The notes under the pieces were generated by a model that was not told the origin of the DNA, ran no database searches, and saw nothing but the letters and a program-made list of their open reading frames with translations. From NCBI RefSeq assembly GCF_000250635.1, contig NC_016940.1, positions 3,906,501 to 3,970,500 on the forward strand: 64,000 bases of DNA. The letters are read 5' to 3'. Positions 16,202-25,676 of this stretch are shown piece by piece (position 1 is the stretch's first letter; the number at the start of each line of letters is the position of its first letter). Made by a program: the position numbers and the translations under genes. The stretch comes from Saprospira grandis str. Lewin. Lineage in GTDB: Bacteria; Bacteroidota; Bacteroidia; Chitinophagales; Saprospiraceae.

Positions 16202-17026
16202 ATGCACGAACATTTTTGGGCTGCTTTTGGCCTGACTGTATTGGCGGGTTTGTCTACAGGTATTGGTAGCGCTATTGCTTTTGTAGTAAAGGGGCGCAAT
16301 TTTAATTTTTTGACGGTTTCTATGGGTTTTGCGGCAGGAGTGATGCTCTATGTTTCCTTTATGGAGATTTTTCCGCATGCTTTGGCCCATTTGGACCACA
16401 GTCATAGTCGACATTGGGGCGTACTGGCTTTTTTTGGGGGGATGATCTTAGTGGCCCTAATTGATAAAATGATTCCGCATGAGGAGAACCCTCATGAGTT
16501 GATGACCGAAGCGGAGTTGGATGAGCAGGAGCCGGGACAATTGGAGCGGCAAAACAGCAAAAACGGTAAACTAATGCGCGTGGGCTTGCTCACGGCTTTG
16601 GCCTTGGCCCTACACAATTTTCCGGAGGGCATGGCTACTTTTGTAGCGGCATTAGAAGACCCCAGTTTGGGCTTAACCATTGGGTTGGCTATTGCCTTGC
16701 ACAATATTCCCGAGGGGATTGCGGTTTCTATGCCCGTTTATTATGCTACGGGCAGCAAGTCTAAGGCCTTTTGGTATTCCTTTTTGTCGGGGGTGGTAGA
16801 GCCCGTAGGCGCAATTCTTATTTTTGCCCTTTTTGGCAATGCTTTAGATGAAACGGTCATGTCTATTTTATTGGCTGGGGTAGCTGGAATTATGGTCTTT
16901 ATTTCTCTGGACCAATTGCTGCCTTCTGCTCGAGATTATGGGGCGCACCATTTGTCTATTTATGGAATGTTGGCCGGAATGGCCGTCATGGCGATTAGTC
17001 TGCTAATGTTGGGCCATGCGCACTAA
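16202..17026 (+). CDS. zupT: Zinc transporter ZupT (ZIP family)
   Basis: A 274-residue inner-membrane ZIP-family divalent metal importer. About eight transmembrane helices are visible. Metal-site motifs HNFPEG (about residue 138) and HNIPEG (about residue 167) in TM4/TM5 are diagnostic, with a His-rich loop LDHSHSRHWG and an acidic cytoplasmic loop (HEENPHELMTEAELDEQEPG). Length matches bacterial ZupT. Single gene ended by a strong terminator. Confidence 0.95.
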   Translation: MHEHFWAAFGLTVLAGLSTGIGSAIAFVVKGRNFNFLTVSMGFAAGVMLYVSFMEIFPHALAHLDHSHSRHWGVLAFFGGMILVALIDKMIPHEENPHELMTEAELDEQEPGQLERQNSKNGKLMRVGLLTALALALHNFPEGMATFVAALEDPSLGLTIGLAIALHNIPEGIAVSMPVYYATGSKSKAFWYSFLSGVVEPVGAILIFALFGNALDETVMSILLAGVAGIMVFISLDQLLPSARDYGAHHLSIYGMLAGMAVMAISLLMLGHAH

Positions 17027-17049
17027 TATCGTTTAGGCGCAAATAAGGG

Positions 17050-17085
17050 AAGGCTGCTGTGCATAAGCACAGCAGCCTTTTTTTC
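17050..17085 (+). terminator. Terminator after zupT
   Basis: AAGGCTGCTGTGC / GCACAGCAGCCTT stem followed by T7. Confidence 0.92.
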
Positions 17086-17086
17086 G

Positions 17087-17224
17087 AGCCCGAAAGGCCC
17101 AGCGCTGCGGAGTGGGTGGCCGAAGGCCAGACCGAGCAAAAAACTTGTTTTTTGCGAAGGGCCGAGCGAATAGCGAGCCCCGCAGCATAGCGGCGGCCGC
17201 CCATGGGCGGCCGCGGGCCCCAAA
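17087..17224 (-). repeat. Modular GC-rich repeat, copy 7 (reverse)
   Basis: Reverse copy: GGCCCAGCGCTGCGG, GGCCGAAGGCCAGACC, GCAAAAAACTTGTTTTTTGC cassette, GGGCCGAGCGAATAGCGAG, GCGGCCGCCCATGGGCGGCC, GGGCCCC. Ends 16-19 bp from the stop of the DUF4249 gene. Confidence 0.92.
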
Positions 17225-17239
17225 TCCTTCTTAAAAGAA

Positions 17240-18034
17240 TTATTGCGGCATTTCAATTTGGAGTTGGTGGCGGTGGATGATGCCAAAATAGCCCAAAATA
17301 CTAGGGTCGTCCCAATTGCCTTTGGGGTTGTAGGGCACGCTGGCCGAGGCGCCAGATTGGCTGACCTCCGAGACCTGTTCAAAGTAATCGTAATAGGCCT
17401 TATTGACCGAAATCAGTTGCAATTGGATGCTATCTTCAGGCTCGAAGGGTGGGCCAAAAAATGGCAAATCGAGATAATCGCCATCGCGGAGTTCGTCTTC
17501 AATGAGGATGTAATTATCTTCTATTTCGCCATTGGTCCAGACCTTCGTGCGGTAGTAATTGGCCGTATCGGCGGGGTCCTGAAAATGGTAATAGAGACGG
17601 TAGCCAATTTGGCCGCCAAAGGGAAAACTAAATTCCTCATAGCTCAGGCTATCGAGCAATACCGAGTTGGGGCAGGTGGCCGCGGCCGAAATTTGGCGGC
17701 CATCGGGCAGGCTAATGCTCATAAAGGCAGAATCACCGGCCTGAATTTGCAGACTATCGGCCCAATAGTAGCCATTATTATCGCTTTGGAAGCTATAATT
17801 TTGGCCATTGAGCGAAAGCGTAATGCTGGCCCCATTGACCATCTCAAAATCGTTACTTTGGTAAAAACCACCAGATTTAGAAAGGCGAACCTCCGCTCTT
17901 TGGGCATCGCTCAGGATATCTGCCTCCACAATGGTCTGCTGTGCGGACTCCTCCAAATCGAGGATAATAACATCTTGGCAGGCGGTAAAAGAAAGGGTCA
18001 AAAGGCATAAAAAGCAATATGATAAACTGCGCAT
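17240..18034 (-). CDS. DUF4249 lipoprotein, partner of TonB receptor
   Basis: A 264-residue lipoprotein. The ATG at 18034 was chosen because it starts MRSLSYCFLCLLTLSFTAC with a lipobox (LTAC, Cys19); the longer frame overlaps the upstream gene. The DUF4249 pattern is visible: QTIVEADILSD near the N-terminus, beta-rich Ig-like middle (GASITLSLNGQNY), and a C-terminal GYFGIIHRHQ segment. In Bacteroidota these lipoproteins are encoded directly after carboxypeptidase-regulatory-domain TonB receptors and probably assist substrate uptake. Start lies 4 bp after the receptor stop, so they form one operon. Confidence 0.85.
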   Translation of the reverse strand: MRSLSYCFLCLLTLSFTACQDVIILDLEESAQQTIVEADILSDAQRAEVRLSKSGGFYQSNDFEMVNGASITLSLNGQNYSFQSDNNGYYWADSLQIQAGDSAFMSISLPDGRQISAAATCPNSVLLDSLSYEEFSFPFGGQIGYRLYYHFQDPADTANYYRTKVWTNGEIEDNYILIEDELRDGDYLDLPFFGPPFEPEDSIQLQLISVNKAYYDYFEQVSEVSQSGASASVPYNPKGNWDDPSILGYFGIIHRHQLQIEMPQ

Positions 18035-18038
18035 AAGA

Positions 18039-20366
18039 TTAAAATTTGAAGTTCCAGCTAATAGAAGGGACAATGCCAAAGAGGGCTAGGCGAACGGCTT
18101 CGGTGCCTGTACCGGCCTCATTTTCTTGGAAAGAAATGCTGTAGGCATTTTTTCGGTTGTAGGCATTATAGACCGAAAAGTTGATATCAGAATACCATTT
18201 TTTGCTATCTCGGAAGACATAAGTGGCGCCAATATCTAGGCGATGATAATCGGGCATGCGGTCGCCATTTCGGCTAGAAAAGAGATTGACAATTTGGCCA
18301 TCCACCTCATATTTTCCAGAAGGGAAGGTAATGGCATCGCCAGTATAATAGACCCAAGCGGCCGAAATGGACCATTTTTTAGTAATATCATAGACCCCAA
18401 CGACAGAAATATCGTGGCGGCGGTCTTGTCGAGCCGAGAACCAGTTCCCATTATTGATATCGGCAAATTGGCGTTCTGATTTGGAGAGGGTATAAGACAC
18501 CCAACCCGTAAATTTGCCTTGTCGTTTGCGCAAAAAGACTTCCATACCGTAAGCTCGGCCCTGGCCAAAGACCAATTCGGCTTCTAGGTCTTCATTCAGA
18601 AAGGTTTCGGCCCCATCTTCATAATCTACCTGATTGCCTAACTGTTTGTAGTAACCTTCTACACTAAATTCCAGCTTATTATCGAGGAAATTTCGGAAAT
18701 AGCCCAGCGCAACTTGGTCGGCATACTGTGGCTTAATCAACTGGGTAGAAGGGGCCCAAATATCGGTGGGTGTGCCCGAGCTGGCATTAGACAAAATGTG
18801 CAGATATTGATAAATGCGGTTATAAGAGGCCTTAATCGAGCTCTTATCGTCTAGCAAATAAACCGCATTCACCCGAGGTTCTAGCCCAAAGTAAGTATTA
18901 AAAAACTCCCCAGAGCCATAGCTCACGCTATCAATGGCCTCATTGGCTTCATTGTAGGTTTTTACGGTAGTGGCGCCAATATTGGAAAAAGAAGTGAGGC
19001 GCAAACCGTAGTTCATGCTCAGTTTCTTATTGATTTTATGCTGATTGCTAATGTAGACTGCATTCTCTAGGGCATATTGTTGGGCCAATTTGGCCGAGCC
19101 CAAAACATCATCGGTCTCCGAATCAGTGGCCTCAAAGCTGCCCGGACGGAAGTGGTAGTAAAGCGACTGCCAGCCAAATTTGATGTTGTTATTGGGGTTG
19201 AGGTAGTAGCTATAATCTTGCTTGAGGTTGAGGTTGTTGATGCCCGCCGCCAAATCAATATCAAAGTTGTCGGTGCGCACGGCAAAGCCATAATCATACT
19301 CGCTATAGACAAAAGTGGTATTGGCAAAGAGCTTTTCATTAAAGAGGTGGTTCCAACGAAGCGTCAGGGTGGCATTTCCCCAATCTAAACCCGAACCATC
19401 AAAGCCAAAGACATCTCGGCCGAAATAGCCCGACAAATAGAGGCGGTCTTTTTGGCCCAATTTGTAGTTGGCCTTCAGGTTCAAATCGTAAAAATAAAGC
19501 GAGCCGCCATCAAAATCATCGGCCACCAACTGAAACATCAAATCGGCATAGGTGCGGCGGCCAGACACAATAAAAGAGCCTTTATCTTTTACGATTGGCC
19601 CCTCTAAGGTCAGCCGAGAAGAAATGAGGCCCAAACCTCCAGAGCCCGAAAACTTTTTACTGTTTCCGTTTTTCATATGTACATCCATAACCGAAGAGGC
19701 CCTTCCACCAAACTCAGCCGGCACGCCTCCTTTATACAATTTCACATCCTTGAGGGCATCCGAATTGAAGACCGAGAAAAAGCCCAAAAGGTGGGCCGCA
19801 TTATAAACCGGAGCTTCATCGAGCAAAATTAGGTTCTGGTCTGCATTTCCCCCACGCACAAAAAAACCACTGCCGCCCTCGCTACTGGGGCTCACTCCAG
19901 GCATCAACTGAAGGGTTTTGACAATATCTTGCTCGCCAAAAATAACGGGTACTTTTTTGGCCTCTTTCATATCCAAGGAAAGCACGCTCATATCGGTACT
20001 TTTCACGTTCTCATCGGTCCGCTCATCGGTTACGACAACCGCATCTACGGTGGTCGATTCTGGCAAAAGCTCGATGTCTTTAACCAAATCCGCCTGCAAA
20101 TCAATGGTGTCCAAAATAGTCTGATAACCCACATAAGAATAGGAAACCACATATTGCCCCTTGGGCAAACTCAGGGCATAATAGCCGTACTCATTGGTGC
20201 TCACGCCCATGGCCTCGGCAGGAATGGCCACATTGGCAAATAACAGTTCTTCTCCAGTTTCGGCATCTCGAAGATAGCCCGATAAACTGACTTTTTCCTG
20301 GCTCCAAAGCGGATTGCTAAAACAGAACAACAGGAGGACTAGGCCCAAATAAGGCAGGGATTGCAT
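18039..20366 (-). CDS. TonB-dependent outer-membrane receptor with carboxypeptidase-like N-domain
   Basis: A 775-residue outer-membrane transporter. Signal peptide ends LWSQ (about residue 22). Residues ~25-110 are a carboxypeptidase-regulatory-like beta sandwich (VSLSGYLRDAETGEELLFAN). Residues ~120-230 form the plug (QDIVKTLQLMPGVSPSSEGG, FFVRGGNADQNLILLDEAP). The remainder is a 22-strand barrel of alternating aromatic strands ending SWNFKF. The TonB box is not unambiguous. Substrate unknown. First gene of an operon with the DUF4249 lipoprotein. Confidence 0.93.
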   Translation of the reverse strand: MQSLPYLGLVLLLFCFSNPLWSQEKVSLSGYLRDAETGEELLFANVAIPAEAMGVSTNEYGYYALSLPKGQYVVSYSYVGYQTILDTIDLQADLVKDIELLPESTTVDAVVVTDERTDENVKSTDMSVLSLDMKEAKKVPVIFGEQDIVKTLQLMPGVSPSSEGGSGFFVRGGNADQNLILLDEAPVYNAAHLLGFFSVFNSDALKDVKLYKGGVPAEFGGRASSVMDVHMKNGNSKKFSGSGGLGLISSRLTLEGPIVKDKGSFIVSGRRTYADLMFQLVADDFDGGSLYFYDLNLKANYKLGQKDRLYLSGYFGRDVFGFDGSGLDWGNATLTLRWNHLFNEKLFANTTFVYSEYDYGFAVRTDNFDIDLAAGINNLNLKQDYSYYLNPNNNIKFGWQSLYYHFRPGSFEATDSETDDVLGSAKLAQQYALENAVYISNQHKINKKLSMNYGLRLTSFSNIGATTVKTYNEANEAIDSVSYGSGEFFNTYFGLEPRVNAVYLLDDKSSIKASYNRIYQYLHILSNASSGTPTDIWAPSTQLIKPQYADQVALGYFRNFLDNKLEFSVEGYYKQLGNQVDYEDGAETFLNEDLEAELVFGQGRAYGMEVFLRKRQGKFTGWVSYTLSKSERQFADINNGNWFSARQDRRHDISVVGVYDITKKWSISAAWVYYTGDAITFPSGKYEVDGQIVNLFSSRNGDRMPDYHRLDIGATYVFRDSKKWYSDINFSVYNAYNRKNAYSISFQENEAGTGTEAVRLALFGIVPSISWNFKF

Positions 20367-20520
20367 GCTGTAATAATTTTGATGGTGAAATCTTGGGGTG
20401 ATTACTATCTGCTAAACGCAAGTTAAATCAAAAGGGCCAAAATAATTTCAGCCTTATCGAACTTCTTCATGGCTTTTTAGTCTAAGCGCTCTTTTTTATA
20501 GACGAATTTAATAAAGATTT

Positions 20521-20665
20521 GGGGCCCGCGGCCAGCAAGCTGGCCGCCGCTACGTTGCGCAGCTCGCTGTTCGCTCGGCCCTTCGCAAAAAAACAAGTTT
20601 TTTGCTCGGTCTGGCCTTCGGCCACTGCTGCACATCGCTGGGCCTGCGGGCCTTCGGCCCTGCAA
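20521..20665 (+). repeat. Modular GC-rich repeat, copy 8 (forward)
   Basis: Forward copy: GGGGCCCGCGGCC, AGCAAGCT cassette, GCTCGCTGTTCGCTCGGCCC, poly-A/poly-T cassette GCAAAAAAACAAGTTTTTTGC, GGTCTGGCC, CACATCGCTGGGCC. Confidence 0.92.
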
Positions 20666-20676
20666 AACCGCAGATA

Positions 20677-22704
20677 TTATTCTCCCCACTTATAATCGCC
20701 CAAAAGAACTTGCTCTATATAGTAGTAGCCCGCTTGGCTTTTTCCCGAATGCGGATAAAGCAGCCAGTCTTGGCCCGCCGCAGTACGATAATAGAGCCGG
20801 GCCGATGGAGTCGGCTGTTTTAGGGCCAGCTCGGCCGGAACGCTAGCTCCTTTTATCCGTCCTCTGATTTGCCAGTAGGCTTCGCCCTCAGCTGCTGGAT
20901 AATAGGCCAAATGCAATTGCTCGGCAGCTAAACAAGGCCGCTTAAAACGAAAGTCTTTTATTTGGAGCAAGCTCAGCTCTTTCTTTTGACTGTTCCAATC
21001 TTCAAAAAATTGCTCAAAACGAGCCTGCACCAAACTTTGATCAGGGTTGATCCAAGCATAAACCACTGGGGCCGCTAGCTTTTTCCAATGGAACTGTTGT
21101 TTCTTTTCGCTAAGCAGAATTTCACGATCTACATATTCGCCATTGGCCAAAAATAATCGAACTTTCAGCGGAAGCTTTTCATAGAGGCTATCTCTTCCTA
21201 TAAGCTGCTGCTCAATACTCAGCTGGATGCTATTGGCCCCAATTTCTTCCTCCACAATATGCAAACTGGGCCAACCTGCTTGCCACAACCAATTTTTGAA
21301 AAAAGGCTGCATATCTTGCCCAAGTTCTTTGCTCAAAAACTGGCAAAACTCTTCGGTCGATAAGTTTTTGTAGGCAAAGCTATCCATAACAGCCTGCATC
21401 CCTTGCCGAAACAGACTGTCGCCCAAATAATGTCTTAAGTTATGGGCCACCAAACTCCCTTTTTTATAGACATGGCTGCCATAAGTATGCGCCCAAGGCA
21501 CCGCCGCCACTGGCCGATGCCCCCCCTCTCGCTTAGGCGCCTGATACAAACTGATGGCTAGGTTTTTTTGCAAAATGGGCAAGGCTTCTTTTCGTCCATA
21601 ACAGGCTTCCTTAAACAGAAACTCGCAATAGCTGGCAAAGCCTTCGTTAATCCACATATCTTCGGCCTTGGCGCAGGTGACCAAATTGCCCCACCAATGA
21701 TGAGAAAGCTCATGGGCCATCAAACGCTCTTGTTTCAAACTGCCGTCTACCGCATAGAGGGGGTAGGCAATCAAACTAGCGTGCTCCATGGCCCCAGCCT
21801 CAAAGGGAACCATGCAAAAACCCACTTTGGACCAGCGGTAGGGACCAAACCAATACTCAAAAGCCGAAAGCGCCTGCGGCAAATGAATAAGAGAGGCCAC
21901 CGCTTTTTGACTGTCTTTTTTTGGAACGACTAACGCAATGGGTATAGTTGAATTTATACCCGCAAAAGCTTGGGTTATATCGCTATAGTTAGCCACGGCA
22001 ATGGCCGCCAAATAGCTAGGGATAGCTTCTTTTTGTTCCCAACTTCTTTTCCTTAATCCATTGGTTAATAGACGGTCCTCCACCAAAAGGCCATTGGCGT
22101 ATCCCGCAAGACTGTCTTTGGTTATTAACGAAATATAATAAGTTGATTTATCTTGAAAGTTATCGACGCAGGGAAACCAAATTCGCCCATAATTATGGGG
22201 GTTATCGGCAAAGCCCACGCCCATATTGTAGGCAAATCCTTGCTCAAAGTAAAAGCCGCCCCAGCTTTTGTCTTCTTGGGGCGCTCCTTCATACCGTACT
22301 TCTACCTCAATGGGTTGTTTTAGGCTGTATTTTTTGGGCAAGCGAATGAGCAAGAGGGGGTCATTATGGGTAAAAGAGCGTTTTTTACCATTCACCTTTA
22401 CCTTTTGGACCTTGAGTCCCTGTAGGTCCAGTTCTATTTCTTTTAGGCCTTTTCGTAAAAGTTGAATGCGCAAAAGGGCCTTGCCTTTCAAAAATCGTTT
22501 GTTAGGGTCCAAAAGCTCCAACTCCAAGGCATAGGAGAGTACATCCATATCTTTTAGTCGATGCAAACTCGATTTTTGGAAAGCCTGGCCATCCCAGCCT
22601 TTTTTCCAGGCGGCTTCTTTCAGCGCTTGGCAATCTGGACAATGTTGGGCGGTTAGCGAAAGGGCCAAGAGCCCAAAGAAGAGAGGCAAAATTTTTTTAA
22701 TCAT
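20677..22704 (-). CDS. M1 family aminopeptidase
   Basis: Exported zinc aminopeptidase of 675 residues. Signal peptide 1-19 (ends LTAQ). The M1 exopeptidase motif GAMEH is at 304-308, and the gluzincin motif HELSHHWW at 331-338 supplies zinc ligands His331 and His335, catalytic Glu332, and Glu354 in WINEGFASY as third ligand. The N-terminal beta domain and a C-terminal helical region follow the usual M1 layout; it is shorter than four-domain enzymes. Likely role is peptide trimming in the periplasm. Promoter not evident. Confidence 0.93.
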   Translation of the reverse strand: MIKKILPLFFGLLALSLTAQHCPDCQALKEAAWKKGWDGQAFQKSSLHRLKDMDVLSYALELELLDPNKRFLKGKALLRIQLLRKGLKEIELDLQGLKVQKVKVNGKKRSFTHNDPLLLIRLPKKYSLKQPIEVEVRYEGAPQEDKSWGGFYFEQGFAYNMGVGFADNPHNYGRIWFPCVDNFQDKSTYYISLITKDSLAGYANGLLVEDRLLTNGLRKRSWEQKEAIPSYLAAIAVANYSDITQAFAGINSTIPIALVVPKKDSQKAVASLIHLPQALSAFEYWFGPYRWSKVGFCMVPFEAGAMEHASLIAYPLYAVDGSLKQERLMAHELSHHWWGNLVTCAKAEDMWINEGFASYCEFLFKEACYGRKEALPILQKNLAISLYQAPKREGGHRPVAAVPWAHTYGSHVYKKGSLVAHNLRHYLGDSLFRQGMQAVMDSFAYKNLSTEEFCQFLSKELGQDMQPFFKNWLWQAGWPSLHIVEEEIGANSIQLSIEQQLIGRDSLYEKLPLKVRLFLANGEYVDREILLSEKKQQFHWKKLAAPVVYAWINPDQSLVQARFEQFFEDWNSQKKELSLLQIKDFRFKRPCLAAEQLHLAYYPAAEGEAYWQIRGRIKGASVPAELALKQPTPSARLYYRTAAGQDWLLYPHSGKSQAGYYYIEQVLLGDYKWGE

Positions 22705-22816
22705 TTTTCAATTTTTTTTGGTCTATTAAGCAGCAGTTTTTTAGAAGGGCTCGTTTTAAAGGAAAGAAATTACAGCAAACTGTTCGCACAATTTCTGAAA
22801 TAAAGGCAAAATAATA

Positions 22817-22850
22817 AAAGTGGCTCTGGGCAAGAGGGCCACTTTTTTTT
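22817..22850. terminator. Hairpin, possible terminator
   Basis: AAGTGGC...GGCCACTT stem with T8 on the plus side and a short T run on minus. No plus-strand gene ends here. Confidence 0.55.
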
Positions 22851-22855
22851 ATGAC

Positions 22856-22891
22856 AAAAAGACCCAATTGCTGCGGCAATTGGGTCTTTTT
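22856..22891 (-). terminator. Terminator of the malic enzyme gene
   Basis: AAAAAGACCCAATTGC / GCAATTGGGTCTTTTT perfect stem with a TGCG loop, 25 bp after the malic enzyme stop. Confidence 0.9.
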
Positions 22892-22915
22892 CATTTAGGC
22901 AAAAAGCTATACAGC

Positions 22916-24127
22916 TTAGCCATTGTATCCGGTCATCTCATCGGGTAGGCCCATTTCGGCTAGGGCGGCTTCCTTAACGGCTTTGGCCACCTTATAGGCA
23001 ACCACCTCATTGAGGGCTGGAGGAATAATCATATCGCGGGTGGGCGGATGCACACAGTCGGCAATGGCATAGGCAGCGGCCAACTTCATTTTGGGAGAAA
23101 TGACCTTGGCGCGAGCATCTAGGGCTCCACGGAAAATACCGGGAAAACCAAGTACATTATTGACTTGGTTGGGGAGGTCCGAGCGACCTGTACCTACTAC
23201 GGCAGCCCCACCTTTATAGGCTTCCTCGGGCATAATTTCGGGAGTTGGGTTGGCCAAGGCAAAGATAATAGGATCTTTAGCCATGGTTCTGATATCATCG
23301 GCAGTGAGGATATTGCCCACACTTACGCCAATAAATACATCGGCTCCCACAATGGCATCTTTAATAGAGCCCGATTTGTTGTTGGGGTTGGTATAGCCCA
23401 AAGTAGCTTGCTTAGAGCTATTGAGGTTATCTCTATCGCGGCTAATAATCCCCTTACTATCGCAAAGAATAATTTCTTTGACGGGGATACAGGCCGTATT
23501 ATTTTCATTATCGATACAGCGCAAAAGGCGAGCGATAGCTACTCCAGCGGCGCCAGCACCGTTAATGACTACAGACAATTCCTCTAGGGGTTTGCCCACC
23601 AATTTGGCGGCATTGATTAGGGCGCCCAAAACGACAATGGCTGTACCATGCTGATCGTCATGAAAAACGGGAATGCCCAAATCTTGTAGGCGTTCTTCGA
23701 CCTCAAAGCTGCGCGGAGCGGCAATATCTTCTAGGTTGATGCCACCAAAAACGGGAGCGATTCGGCGGACAGTTTCCACGATTTCATCTACATCTTGGGT
23801 ATTGAGGCAAATGGGGAAAGCGTTGATATGGCCAAATTGGCGAAAGAGCATCGCCTTACCTTCCATAACGGGGATAGAAGCCTCTGCGCCAATGTTTCCA
23901 AGGCCCAAAACAGCAGATCCATCAGAAACGATGGCTACGGTATTACTCTTTAGGGTATATTCCCAAACTTTCTCGGGATCTTTGGCAATTTCGATACATG
24001 GGGCGGCTACTCCGGGAGAGTAGACCAAAGAAAGGTGCTCACTGGTGCGCACATCCATTTGATTGCGGATGCCAATTTTTCCTTTCAGTAAGCTGTGAAG
24101 TTTCAGCGATTCTTCTGAATAATTCAT
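22916..24127 (-). CDS. NAD(P)-dependent malic enzyme
   Basis: A 403-residue cytoplasmic enzyme that oxidatively decarboxylates malate to pyruvate, linking the TCA cycle to gluconeogenic and anabolic supply. Visible: LVYSPGVAAPC with catalytic Tyr36, EGKAMLFRQF with catalytic Lys91, metal-binding GGINLEDIAAPRSFEVE, and the Rossmann motif NGAGAAGVAIARLL. The phosphotransacetylase-like C-terminal extension of MaeB-type enzymes is missing, so this is the short form. Cofactor preference cannot be decided by eye. Confidence 0.93.
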   Translation of the reverse strand: MNYSEESLKLHSLLKGKIGIRNQMDVRTSEHLSLVYSPGVAAPCIEIAKDPEKVWEYTLKSNTVAIVSDGSAVLGLGNIGAEASIPVMEGKAMLFRQFGHINAFPICLNTQDVDEIVETVRRIAPVFGGINLEDIAAPRSFEVEERLQDLGIPVFHDDQHGTAIVVLGALINAAKLVGKPLEELSVVINGAGAAGVAIARLLRCIDNENNTACIPVKEIILCDSKGIISRDRDNLNSSKQATLGYTNPNNKSGSIKDAIVGADVFIGVSVGNILTADDIRTMAKDPIIFALANPTPEIMPEEAYKGGAAVVGTGRSDLPNQVNNVLGFPGIFRGALDARAKVISPKMKLAAAYAIADCVHPPTRDMIIPPALNEVVAYKVAKAVKEAALAEMGLPDEMTGYNG

Positions 24128-24328
24128 GAATAAACTAGCTTTTATTGTCCCAAAATAGGGTGTTGATGGTGTTGTTTAGTTGATGGCTTCGCTATCAACT
24201 GCTTAGCTACGAACGCTTGTTCGCAGAGAGCTAAGTTAAACTTATATTTTGGCAATAGTAGTTTTTTTGATTTTTTTCTGACTTTTTGGGCCCTAGCTTC
24301 TCCTTGGACCAAACTATTTTTGGAGGGG
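24128..24328. other. Leader region of the malic enzyme gene with two hairpins
   Basis: Two adjacent inverted repeats lie 50-110 bp upstream of the start: AGTTGAT...ATCAACT (24178-24200) and CTTAGCT...AGCTAAG with inner CGAAC/GTTCG (24202-24235). They could be a structured 5' leader or operator. No gene. Confidence 0.45.
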
Positions 24329-24565
24329 ACAGGGCCGAAGGCCCGCAGGCCTAGCGATGGGGAGCAGTGCGGCGAAGCCGCAGACCGAGCCGCTGAAAGC
24401 GGCGAAGGGCCGAGCAGCCCTGCGAGCTGCGGACCGTAGCGCCGCAGCTTTGCTGCGGAGGCCCCAAAACATCAGCGAGCTGCGGACCGACAACAAGAAC
24501 TTTAGTTCGTCTTCGACGACCAAAGGGAGTAACCGCCAACGACCGAAGGGAGGCGGAGGCCCCAA
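24329..24565 (-). repeat. Modular GC-rich repeat, copy 9 (reverse, extended)
   Basis: Reverse copy with GCGGCGAAGCCGC and GCCGCTGAAAGCGGC cassettes. After a first GGAGGCCCC end at about 24465 a second module (ATCAGCGAGCTGCGG ... GGAGGCCCC) is appended, as in the copy at 1-249. Confidence 0.9.
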
Positions 24566-24569
24566 AACA

Positions 24570-25592
24570 TCATCTTCGGTCGGTAATCAGTTCTACTTGT
24601 CCGATAAAATCTTCTAGTTGAATTTTGCCGGTATAGCTCATGGCGGATTGCAGGTAGCTGCCCAAATTGAAGAGAAAATCGGGCAGTTGGTATTGCACTT
24701 TTTGGAGGCTTCGGCGGCCTTCTACGGCTCTTCTTCCGATTAGGCCTTGTTGGGCGGAGGCGGGGCGGCTGTGCAGGGCCTTATATTCTTTGTAGAGGGG
24801 CAGGCCTAGGCGGAAGGCCAGTTTGGCCAAATTTTGAGAGAGGGGAATTTGTTTGAAGAGATAGCTTTGGCCGGCGGATTCTAGGGCTTGATTGATGAGG
24901 CTGCCCATCATGACATAATCGGCTCCGCAGGCGAGGGCCATAATGGCATTGGCATAGGATCCGATGCCACCATCGGCAATAATTTTGGGCGCTTTGGGCA
25001 GTTGTTGGGCCAATTTTCGGCTTTCGATAATGAGGGAGGCCAGCGGATAATGCACGCCAGTAAAGCTGCTGGTGCTACAGTTTCGGCCGCCGCCAATGCC
25101 TAGGCGCAGATAATCGACACCGGTTTCGGCTAGGCGCTCGAAGGTGCGGGGGTGGCCAATATTTCCGGCCATCAGCAGCATTTGTTCGCCATATTCTTTT
25201 TTGGCGGCTAGGCAGAGTTCATAGACTCGTTGGAGGTGGCCATTGGCGGTATCAATAAGGATGGCATGTTGTCGGTTGAGTTTTTTGCCGAGCACCAAAA
25301 ACTCCTTATTAAACTCTTCGAGGTCCATGGCCAGAAAAAGTTGGCCCTTATACTGCTTTTGGAGGTCAAAAAAGTTGGGCGGCAAATTTTGGTAGCGGGG
25401 AAAGCAGACATTGAGGCCCTGTTCTAGAAAAAACTGATAATTTTGCTCGGCGACCACCGTGGACATAGGGGCGGCAAAAAACGGCAACTGGCCAGAAGCA
25501 TAATGGGGAATGCAGTCTGTTCGGCTGTTTAGATGGGCCTCTAAAGCGGGTAAGATCATGAGATCGTCGTAGTGGTAAGCAGTTTTAATCAT
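24570..25592 (-). CDS. GMP reductase-like IMPDH/GMPR family protein
   Basis: Cytoplasmic TIM-barrel protein of 340 residues from the ATG at 25592 (the TTG 27 nt upstream is less likely). The active-site loop GIGGGRNCSTS carries a Cys (residue 172) at the position of the catalytic Cys of IMPDH/GMPR, followed by TGVHYP. Further motifs are IADGGIGSY (phosphate site) and ADYVMMGSL. Lacking CBS domains and being short, it is nearer to GMP reductase (GMP to IMP with NADPH) than to IMP dehydrogenase. The loop deviates from the usual GPGS-CTTR form, so substrate is uncertain. Confidence 0.8.
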   Translation of the reverse strand: MIKTAYHYDDLMILPALEAHLNSRTDCIPHYASGQLPFFAAPMSTVVAEQNYQFFLEQGLNVCFPRYQNLPPNFFDLQKQYKGQLFLAMDLEEFNKEFLVLGKKLNRQHAILIDTANGHLQRVYELCLAAKKEYGEQMLLMAGNIGHPRTFERLAETGVDYLRLGIGGGRNCSTSSFTGVHYPLASLIIESRKLAQQLPKAPKIIADGGIGSYANAIMALACGADYVMMGSLINQALESAGQSYLFKQIPLSQNLAKLAFRLGLPLYKEYKALHSRPASAQQGLIGRRAVEGRRSLQKVQYQLPDFLFNLGSYLQSAMSYTGKIQLEDFIGQVELITDRR

Positions 25593-25676
25593 ATCGTTTT
25601 CTGGGGCTATTTTGGGCAAAGAAAAAGGCGCTAAGCCTTTTGCCTACCGCCTCTTAAAGAGAAGAGATAGCGCAAC

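Noticed and set aside
17243-18010. 255-codon plus-strand frame
   Set aside because: Antisense shadow of the DUF4249 gene, whose signal peptide and family pattern are clear on minus.
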